Assembly: GCF_000720485.1 (NCBI RefSeq) | Contig: NZ_JOAX01000013.1 | Coordinates: 248,001-312,000 of the forward strand | Reading direction: 5' to 3' | From: Streptomyces ochraceiscleroticus | Lineage (GTDB): Bacteria > Actinomycetota > Actinomycetes > Streptomycetales > Streptomycetaceae | Length of the DNA: 64,000 nt | Part shown: positions 33,839-40,501 of the stretch, in pieces | How the letters are laid out: every line of letters begins with the position of its first letter | Numbering within the stretch: the stretch's first letter is position 1 | Notes under the pieces: model-generated | What the model saw: only the letters and a program-made list of their open reading frames with translations | What the model was told of the DNA's origin: nothing | Database searches by the model: none | Position numbers and translations under genes: made by a program

Positions 33839-34606
33839 GTGAGCCGCCCATTGTCGGAACTGACCCGTACCTCTTCATCCGTCCCACGCCACACCGACAC
33901 GGCAGACACAGGCGCCATCGTCCTGCTGAGCGAACCGGTACCGCGCGCGCGGTGGCGGGTCCTCGTCGTGGAGAGCGATTCCCAGGACGCGGATGCCCTG
34001 GTCCGAAGGCTCCAGCGGCACGGCTACGAAGTTACCGGCGTCGGTACGGGCAGGGAGGCTTTGCAGGAGTACGACGATGCCGACCTGGTCCTGCTCGGCC
34101 TTGAACTGCCCGATCTGGACGGGCTGGTGATCTGCCGTCACATTCGGTCGTCCGACGATGTGCCGGTGATCGCCCTCACGTCGCGGGACACCGAGCTGGA
34201 CTGTGTACTGGGCCTTCAGGCCGGCGCGGACGACTATCTGGTCAAACCCTACGGTTTCCGAGAGCTGCTGGCCCGGATGGAGGCCGTCATGCGCCGGGCG
34301 CGTCCCGAGCCGCCGCCGGCCAAGGTCGTCTGCCACGGCCCCATGCGCATCGATGCCGACGCGCGGCAGGTCACGCTGGACGGTACGGACGTCGAGCTGA
34401 CGCGCAAGGAATTCGACCTCCTGTACTTCCTCGCCCGCCACCCGGACACCGTCATCTCGCGGAAGCGGCTCATGCACACGCTGTGGGGGGACTCCTGGTC
34501 CCGTCGCACCGTGGACACGCATGTGAGCAGCCTGCGCAACAAGTTGGGCGGGAGCGGCTGGATCATCACGGTACGGGGTGTGGGCTTCCGGCTGGGCAGC
34601 GACTGA
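33839..34606 (+). CDS. Atypical OmpR-family response regulator without phospho-acceptor Asp
   Basis: A 255-residue protein from GTG 33839, preceded by GGGGGAGAT. Residues about 40-155 are a receiver domain: RWRVLVVESDSQDADALVRR, ADLVLLGLELPDLDGLVICR and GADDYLVKPYGFRELLARME. The residue that should be the phosphorylated Asp is Gly87 (LLGLELPD), while the Lys (VKPYG) and the acidic E/D pair remain. Residues about 165-255 are the OmpR winged helix (LTRKEFDLLYFLARHPDTVI, SRRTVDTHVSSLRNKLG). No histidine kinase is near. Such regulators act without phosphorylation and may bind ligands directly, as JadR1-type regulators do. It could control the RiPP-like locus downstream. Confidence 0.9.
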   Translation: MSRPLSELTRTSSSVPRHTDTADTGAIVLLSEPVPRARWRVLVVESDSQDADALVRRLQRHGYEVTGVGTGREALQEYDDADLVLLGLELPDLDGLVICRHIRSSDDVPVIALTSRDTELDCVLGLQAGADDYLVKPYGFRELLARMEAVMRRARPEPPPAKVVCHGPMRIDADARQVTLDGTDVELTRKEFDLLYFLARHPDTVISRKRLMHTLWGDSWSRRTVDTHVSSLRNKLGGSGWIITVRGVGFRLGSD

Positions 34607-34776
34607 CGGAGCGTCCACAAACGCATTCCATGGGGGGCCAAACAATGCGGGATGTACAGCGCACCCGGAGCGAAACTGGGTAACGCGTGGGGGAGTGGTG
34701 CCGGCGCGCCGCCACCGACGCGGGTTTCGCACCCCCGGCCCTGACCCTTCGCCCTGTTCACCGGGCCGGAAGGCCA

Positions 34777-34980
34777 AGCATGTTGGGCGGCGGCCGAGGC
34801 GGGTGCGGGAAATCATCGACGGCGGCGCGGTCCTGGTGCGCCCTGACAACCACGTGGCCTGGCGCAGCTTCGACGCGGCCGGCTCCCGGACGGATGCACT
34901 GGCACTGGCCGTGCAGGACGTGCGGGGCCACCTGGCGCGGACCGGGCCCGCGGAGCCCGGCTGCAGTGACTCCTGCAACA
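34777..34980 (+). pseudogene. C-terminal relic of an aromatic-ring FAD monooxygenase
   Basis: The stretch REIIDGGAVLVRPDNHVAWR, then SFDAAGSRTDALALAVQDVR matches the very C-terminus (thioredoxin-like domain) of PheA/TfdB-type FAD hydroxylases, which end ...ALLVRPDGHVAWR.... The frame upstream has no coherent protein sequence and the FAD- and NADPH-binding parts are missing. It is a fragment. Confidence 0.6.
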
Positions 34981-35120
34981 AGGCTTGCAACGCACGAGGG
35001 CAAGCTGAAGCACAAGGCAGAGGCGTCATCCGTGACCTCTGACGGCGTGCGCGGGGCAACAGCAACGCGCGGTGACGGAGCGAGGAACCGAATGTCAATC
35101 CCGGGGAAAGCAGAGAAGTA

Positions 35121-35912
35121 ATGCGACTTCCAGGTGAACTGCTGCGTGCTGCGGCATCCGCCCCTGCCGAGACTGCCGCGGCCACTGTGGCGACGGCCTT
35201 CCGGACCACCCTGAAACTCACCTCGGCGCAACGCCTCCGTTCCCGGCCTGCACCCGAGCCGGGCTCACAGGGGAGGACGTGGCCGACGGCCGGCAGCAAG
35301 ACACCCATCGTGTTCGTCTCCGGTTATCTGTCCCCTTCGGGATGCTGGGGGTCGCTGTTTCGGCAACTGCACCAGAACGGTTTCCGGAACACCACGTGCC
35401 TGCAGTACAGCTCATTGCGGACGGGGATTCCGGAGATTGCCGACGTGCTCGTCGACGAGACCTCGGCAGCCATGCGGCGCAGCGGTACCGATGGGGTTCA
35501 CCTCATCGGCTACAGCCTCGGCGGACTCGTGGTGCGTTATGCGGTACAGCAACTCGGCCTGGACACCGACACGGTGACCGCCACCACCATTGCGACACCG
35601 CACCGAGGGGCCCGGCTTGCGTACGCTGGACTCGGCCCCGCGGCCAGGCAGATGCGCACCTCTTCTTCGCTCCTGGACGATCTGCCGGAGATCAGCTCCA
35701 GCGGCCGCGTCCGGTGGTCCCTTGTCGGGTCGACGTCCGATCGCGTAGTACCGATCTCCAGCGCGACGGCCGGCGGGCACGCCGACGCGGTGAGCCTTTC
35801 CGCCGGCGGCCACCTCGGCATCCTCGATTCTCCGCAGTTGGCGCATACGGTCATGAGCCACCTGGGCTCTTGCGAGACCGAACGGAGGCACCCGGAGAAG
35901 CTGGCTTCCTAG
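35121..35912 (+). CDS. Lipase-like alpha/beta hydrolase (PGAP1/DUF676 type)
   Basis: A 263-residue protein from ATG 35121. The oxyanion loop IVFVSGYLSPSGCWGSLFRQ leads to the nucleophile GYSLGGLVVRYAVQQLG (Ser132). A candidate catalytic Asp is in GSTSDRVVPIS and His in AGGHLGILDSPQ. The lid region is short. The N-terminal ~55 residues are polar and variable, with no clear signal peptide. It is convergent with the S8 protease gene. It may be part of that locus or independent. Confidence 0.85.
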   Translation: MRLPGELLRAAASAPAETAAATVATAFRTTLKLTSAQRLRSRPAPEPGSQGRTWPTAGSKTPIVFVSGYLSPSGCWGSLFRQLHQNGFRNTTCLQYSSLRTGIPEIADVLVDETSAAMRRSGTDGVHLIGYSLGGLVVRYAVQQLGLDTDTVTATTIATPHRGARLAYAGLGPAARQMRTSSSLLDDLPEISSSGRVRWSLVGSTSDRVVPISSATAGGHADAVSLSAGGHLGILDSPQLAHTVMSHLGSCETERRHPEKLAS

Positions 35913-35974
35913 GCCGGCGGGCCCTTGCGGCCGTGCCGCTCGGCGCTGAGGCCGGCGGTACGGCGAATTGCCGC

Positions 35975-37456
35975 TCATGCCTGGAAGGTGGCGGCTGCCA
36001 GCGCCGCTGACGCACTGACCAGGCCATAGCCGGTGGCGCAATTGTGTCCGGGGCTTGCGATCTCCCCACAGCAGTCCGGGTTGGTCGCCCCTACGGTGAC
36101 GTCGCGCGCACTGCTCATCAGGGCATTGCGGACACCGCGCGGGGACAGGTTCGGGTATGCCTCACGGATGAGTGCGCAGACGCCTGCCACTTGCGGTGCG
36201 GCTGCGGACGTCCCGCTGAAGGCGGCCCACCCGTCGTTGTCGAGCGTCTCGTCGCTCTCGGGGAACTCCGCGTCCTTCTCACCCGCCAGCTCCCGGTCGA
36301 TCTCGCAGCCGGGGGGAACGGGCAGCATGATGTACGCGCCTTTCGGGTGCATGCCCACCAGGCCGCACACGTCCGGGACGGCGCGGTCCGCGTAGATGCG
36401 GCTGGCGAAGCCACTCGCGTAGTTGGATGCCTGGGCGGTGCCGAACCTGTCGATGTACACCCCGCCGACGGCGATGACGTCGGGGTGCTGGGCGGGGAAG
36501 CCGAAATGACCGTTCCCCGCGGAGAACAACACGGTGATGCCGTTCGCCACCGCGAGCGATATTGACGCCGCCGTGGCCCGCTGCACGGCACTCAACGGTG
36601 GGTCCTTGACGTCGGACCCCCAGCTGTTGCTGATGATATCCGGTGGCGGATCCTGTTCCACCGCGGTGTTGAAGGCGCCGAGCATGTTCCTGAAGTTGGC
36701 CTTCACCATGGTGAAGGTGACCTCGGGCGCGAGCGCGAACACGTTCGCCGACTCACCGGTGCCGTGCCCGTTCTCGTCGGTCCCCGCTTCCTCGGCCTCC
36801 GGCCCCAGCACGGTCGTGCCGCGCACGCCTTGATCGGCGAAGTAGGGATGGTCCCCCCACCAACCGGTGTCCACCATCGTGAGGCGGACCCCGGCCCCCG
36901 TGAGCTCCTTGTGGTGCGGTTCCTCGGCATCGAGCAGCTCCACGACCTGCTCAGGAACCGTGAGGTGCCAGTACTTGGGCCTGGGTGGCAGGGCCCTGAC
37001 CGGGGGCGAGTTCTGGAAGGGGTACACCGGCTCCTCGATCGCCACGCCCTCCACGAGGTTGGCCACCCGGCTCTGATCCGCATAGATCAGGCCGGGGAGA
37101 GGGGTGTCGGGGCAGTCGATGAAGGTGGCCGTCCGTTGCCCGCGCCGCGCTCCCGGTTTGATGACGTCGCGCTCCTCGGCTCCCAGTCGAGCCTGGAAGT
37201 ACTCTTCGTAGAGACGGGACGGGCCGGCGATGTTGACCGTTGTCGGCGATGTGCCCAAAATTTCGAATCCGGCCTTCCGCAGTTCTGCTGCGGTATTGCG
37301 GATGTCGTCCGAGGAGGATGTGAAATCCGGTCCGTACTTCGTGGTGATGGCACGGTCCTGCAACCCGGTGTCGAAGAGGGAAGTTCCGCCACGGGAGCGC
37401 GGAGACGCATGAGCGTACAGCTTTTCGGGCAGGCTGTTCTGAGTGGTGTCCGACAT
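35975..37456 (-). CDS. S8-family (subtilisin-like) serine peptidase without signal peptide
   Basis: A 493-residue protein from ATG 37456 (MSDTTQNSLPEKLYAHASPR). Residues about 35-150 resemble an I9/S53-like propeptide (DDIRNTAAELRKAGFEILGT, then SPTTVNIAGPSRLYEEYFQA). The catalytic core has Asp196 (TMVDTGWWGDHPYF), His231 (DENGHGTG), oxyanion Asn315 (LFSAGNGHF) and Ser417 (FSGTSAAAPQVAG). There is no Sec signal or membrane anchor, so it should act in the cytosol. Cytosolic S8 proteases commonly process leader peptides in RiPP clusters. It is divergent, 131 bp apart, from a small propeptide-like gene, with the radical SAM gene just beyond. Confidence 0.9.
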   Translation of the reverse strand: MSDTTQNSLPEKLYAHASPRSRGGTSLFDTGLQDRAITTKYGPDFTSSSDDIRNTAAELRKAGFEILGTSPTTVNIAGPSRLYEEYFQARLGAEERDVIKPGARRGQRTATFIDCPDTPLPGLIYADQSRVANLVEGVAIEEPVYPFQNSPPVRALPPRPKYWHLTVPEQVVELLDAEEPHHKELTGAGVRLTMVDTGWWGDHPYFADQGVRGTTVLGPEAEEAGTDENGHGTGESANVFALAPEVTFTMVKANFRNMLGAFNTAVEQDPPPDIISNSWGSDVKDPPLSAVQRATAASISLAVANGITVLFSAGNGHFGFPAQHPDVIAVGGVYIDRFGTAQASNYASGFASRIYADRAVPDVCGLVGMHPKGAYIMLPVPPGCEIDRELAGEKDAEFPESDETLDNDGWAAFSGTSAAAPQVAGVCALIREAYPNLSPRGVRNALMSSARDVTVGATNPDCCGEIASPGHNCATGYGLVSASAALAAATFQA

Positions 37457-37587
37457 CGCGACCAGCTTTCGGAGACAAGCGGAATCTCGCTGTCCCGCCG
37501 AGTGCTTCCATTTAAGGGAACCCGGCACACAATAGCCATACTAAGTTCGGCGTAGAGCATGACAACTCCTGCCCCGTGGAGTCTATT

Positions 37588-37923
37588 ATGAAGCAAAATC
37601 TTGAGGCGGCGTACGTAGTTTTTGAAGCAACAGTTCCGGACTACGCATTAGTGGCCGACGAGGCCGGCGGTGCCATGCCTTCCGCCGAGCGCGTGGAAAA
37701 GGTCTCCGCTTTCTTCCGGGCGGCCGGCTTCGAGGTCGGCGCGGTGCGTGGCCTCGCCATGATGATCACCGGCCCGGACGCTGCGTATCTGCGCCTCTTC
37801 GGCCACCGGCCCAGCAGCTCGGCAAAACTGCCACTCGGCGGCCTCCCGCCCGATGTGGCCGAGAACATCGAGGCAGTCGCCACCGACACACCTCCCGACT
37901 ACGGGGTCTCCGGCGGCTACTGA
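37588..37923 (+). CDS. Stand-alone propeptide-like protein paired with the S8 peptidase
   Basis: A 111-residue protein from ATG 37588 (MKQNLEAAYVVFEATVPDYA), with GGAG six bases upstream. The middle, EKVSAFFRAAGFEVGAVRGL then AMMITGPDAAYLRLFGHRP, parallels the N-terminal domain of the adjacent S8 protein (AAELRKAGFEILGTSPTTVN, IAGPSRLYEEYFQ). Even the later PLGGLPPDVAENIEAV corresponds to LPGLIYADQSRVANLVEGV. So it looks like a free-standing propeptide: an inhibitor, chaperone or substrate-presenting partner of the protease. It overlaps the radical SAM stop by 7 bp on the opposite strand. I know no named family for it. Confidence 0.75.
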   Translation: MKQNLEAAYVVFEATVPDYALVADEAGGAMPSAERVEKVSAFFRAAGFEVGAVRGLAMMITGPDAAYLRLFGHRPSSSAKLPLGGLPPDVAENIEAVATDTPPDYGVSGGY

Positions 37924-39854
37924 GCCGCCCTCGCACGTGCCGCGGGCAGCGCCAGGGCGACGGCCAGGGGCCCGTCCATGAAGACCAAGCCGTGCTCCGT
38001 CAGCTCGAGGAGCATTTCCTGCACGGCCTCGACCGGCTCCTCCAGTTCCAGCTGATCGCGGGCGGCGGCCGCCGTCACGGGACGAGTGCTGCACGCCAGA
38101 TAGAGGTCGGCGAGGGAGCCCTCGAACGTGTACGTGCCCTCGTCCCCCGCGCGCCTCGCGTCCTGGATCTGCACGAAATGCGGCGCCCGCCAGTACTCCA
38201 GCCTGGGCCGGTTCCCGCCCTGCCAGGCCGCCGTCCAGTCCTCGACGGCTTGCCGCAGTGGCAGAGAGCGGCCCTCCGGCAAGGCGCCGTCCATGCCGTA
38301 GTCGAAGAAATAAGCAACCCGGTCGAGGTCGATGCTGCGGGGATAGACATGGCGGTAGCCGCGCTCGGGCCGACAGTACGAGAGGAGCGTCTCCCGTTCG
38401 TTGTAGAGCGGGCTGAAGCGCTCCATCCAGATCCGGTCGGCACTCGACGGCGGTTGCAGATGCCATAAGTGGGGGATGACTGCCGCTTGGTCGGCGTAAT
38501 CCTGCGGGGTCTCGCCGGGAAACCCCCAGAGCAGATTCCAGGACACGTGAATCCGGTAGTGCTGCGCCCAGCGCAGCAGATTGATGTTCTGGGCAGCGCT
38601 GACACCCTTGCGCATCAGGCGAAGCACGTGCGAACTCAGCGATTCCAGACCGGGCTGTATCTGCGTCACGCCGGCGTCCGCCAGCAGCTTGAGCTGCGCC
38701 CTGCTCAGGTTGGCCTTGACCTCGTAGAAGATTTCGTAGTTGGTGTCACTTTCGACGAGGGCGGGGAACAGCGTCCGCAGATAACTCATGTCGAGAATGT
38801 TGTCCACGGTCTCGAAGCGGAAGGTGCGGTATCTACGTGCCTGCTCGCCGAACTCCTCCAGCACGCGCTGGGGCGACTTGGCCCTGAACTGCATGGCGTT
38901 CGCGTTGAGACCGCAGAAGGTGCAGTGATGCTTCGCCCCCCACCAGCACCCCCGAGCGGTTTCGAGCGGTAACCACACCGTCCGGTGGGCGGCACGCGGA
39001 AGGAGGGCCAGGCTTTCGGCGCGCCTGAAGTATTCGTCGTAATCCGGCGTGGGCAGATCGTCGAGCCGGTTAAAAGGGGGCGGGGACGGTGTCGCGGTCA
39101 CTTGGCCGTCGACGCGACGGGCCAGACCGGGGACGGTGCCGAGATCACCACCGGCAGCGAGGGTGTCGAGGAGGCGGGGGAGAACGGCGTCACCCTCACC
39201 GATGACAGCCGCGTCTATGCAGTCGACGGAGCGTACGAACTCGACGCCCATCTCGCCGTCGAAATTGGCGCCGCCGAACAAGGTGAACAGCTCCGGGTAC
39301 CGCTGCTTGAGGCGACGCGCCAGGGCGAAAGACGCCGTATTCTGTTGAAAAGTCGAGCTGAAACCCGCCACCTGTACCTCGTGCCAGGGGAACGCCTCCA
39401 TGAGGTCGTCGAGGTAGGCAGGGACATCACAGCACCGCGTGTGCAGGAGCCGGTCCCGCAATTGCCCGCGTGATCCGTCGGCCAGGCAGGCGAGTTCGTC
39501 GGCGAAGTCATCGAGGAGTTGCGCCTCCGGATCGGGCGCCGCATCTCCGAAGGCCGCGGGGGAGAACAGCCAGTCACCGACCATGCCTCGGCGCTGCTCG
39601 GAGAGCGCGCGATAGTAGTCCGTGCCGATCCGCTTCGCGAAGTCGAGGTTGGCGTGGAAGGTGCGTACCGGGAATCCGCTCGCGCTGCCGATCGCCTTGA
39701 GCAGCCCCAGTTGTATGGAGGGGCGGCGGAAGTCCATGAAAGGCATGGAAACAAGGACCACCGGACATGACGCGCGCTGCTCCGCGAGGCCGGAAGCGAC
39801 GTGCTGCAGGGGCGCGAGCGAGGCGGCAGCCCCGGCCCGCGGGACGCGGGGCAT
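37917..39854 (-). CDS. B12-binding radical SAM protein, RiPP-maturation C-methyltransferase type
   Basis: A 645-residue protein from ATG 39854, preceded by GGAGGTG. Residues about 30-230 are a cobalamin-binding domain (VVLVSMPFMDFRRPSIQLGL, VQVAGFSSTFQQN, LFTLFGGANFDGEMG). The radical SAM motif is CX7CX2C: RGCWWGAKHHCTFCGLN with Cys303, 311 and 314. It is followed by TVDNILDMSYL and IQPGLESLSSHVLRLMRKGV. This matches the TIGR03975-type family (bacteriocin/RiPP maturation radical SAM protein 1), which methylates precursor-peptide carbon atoms or modifies them by radical chemistry. It lies 59 bp downstream of a candidate precursor gene on the same strand. Family assignment is strong; the reaction is inferred. 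Confidence 0.9.
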   Translation of the reverse strand: MPRVPRAGAAASLAPLQHVASGLAEQRASCPVVLVSMPFMDFRRPSIQLGLLKAIGSASGFPVRTFHANLDFAKRIGTDYYRALSEQRRGMVGDWLFSPAAFGDAAPDPEAQLLDDFADELACLADGSRGQLRDRLLHTRCCDVPAYLDDLMEAFPWHEVQVAGFSSTFQQNTASFALARRLKQRYPELFTLFGGANFDGEMGVEFVRSVDCIDAAVIGEGDAVLPRLLDTLAAGGDLGTVPGLARRVDGQVTATPSPPPFNRLDDLPTPDYDEYFRRAESLALLPRAAHRTVWLPLETARGCWWGAKHHCTFCGLNANAMQFRAKSPQRVLEEFGEQARRYRTFRFETVDNILDMSYLRTLFPALVESDTNYEIFYEVKANLSRAQLKLLADAGVTQIQPGLESLSSHVLRLMRKGVSAAQNINLLRWAQHYRIHVSWNLLWGFPGETPQDYADQAAVIPHLWHLQPPSSADRIWMERFSPLYNERETLLSYCRPERGYRHVYPRSIDLDRVAYFFDYGMDGALPEGRSLPLRQAVEDWTAAWQGGNRPRLEYWRAPHFVQIQDARRAGDEGTYTFEGSLADLYLACSTRPVTAAAARDQLELEEPVEAVQEMLLELTEHGLVFMDGPLAVALALPAARARAAQ

Positions 39855-39913
39855 GCGTCACCACCTCCGTTACGGCCAAGGGGCGGACGTCTGCCGGCGC
39901 ATGGCCCGAGTGA

Positions 39914-40240
39914 CTAACCGCTCGGGGGCTCCTCGTTCTTTTCCTGTGCGGCGCCGGCTTCCGGATCCTTGGTCTTCTCCGGGGTCGACCTGCGCCTTAC
40001 GGGTTCATAGATTTTGAAGATTTCATCGTACCCGGATGTCTGTGACACGCCCTTGGTCCGCTTGATTCGGGAGCCCATGCTGTCGGACTGGCTCAGGGAA
40101 CTTTCGGCGTAATACCTGCCGGCTGCCTGGAAAACGGCGCTCAGCGCCCCTCGCTCGTTCTCGGAGAGATGAGGCTCCAGTGAATTCAACTTCTGGATGA
40201 GACCTGTCAGGTCCTCTTCGCTGATCCGATCGACCGACAT
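39914..40240 (-). CDS. Candidate RiPP precursor peptide (or small accessory protein)
   Basis: A 108-residue protein from ATG 40240 (MSVDRISEEDLTGLIQKLNS), with AGGAGG five bases upstream. The first ~50 residues form a leader-like acidic helix: LTGLIQKLNSLEPHLSENER, then GALSAVFQAAGRYYAESSLS. That pattern resembles leaders found beside TIGR03975 radical SAM enzymes. The middle (RIKRTKGVSQTSGYDEIFKI, then YEPVRRR) is a possible core, and the tail is polar (PEKTKDPEAGAAQEKNEEPP). It has no Cys and no known RiPP core signature. The last ~30 residues look unstructured. It sits directly upstream of the radical SAM gene on the same strand. Confidence 0.7.
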   Translation of the reverse strand: MSVDRISEEDLTGLIQKLNSLEPHLSENERGALSAVFQAAGRYYAESSLSQSDSMGSRIKRTKGVSQTSGYDEIFKIYEPVRRRSTPEKTKDPEAGAAQEKNEEPPSG

Positions 40241-40501
40241 GCCGGCCTCCTGGTGGTGGAATTCCGTCTGCGGAATTTGCAGGTTTTCCTGGACCAGACC
40301 TGGGCTGCAGAATGCGATGGATATTTCTCGGCGCAGGTGGAGCGAGCGGCGAGTAAGAGGACGGAGCACTGGATACTCGCAGAATCCTCGAATGTGGGAA
40401 AGTCTGTCGAGGCAGGTGTGAGTCGTCAAGAGGGCGCAGCGTCCGCACTACGCAGGACATCTCTGCCGGCATACACAGCCCGTCGTGCAGCGGCGTCGAT
40501 G

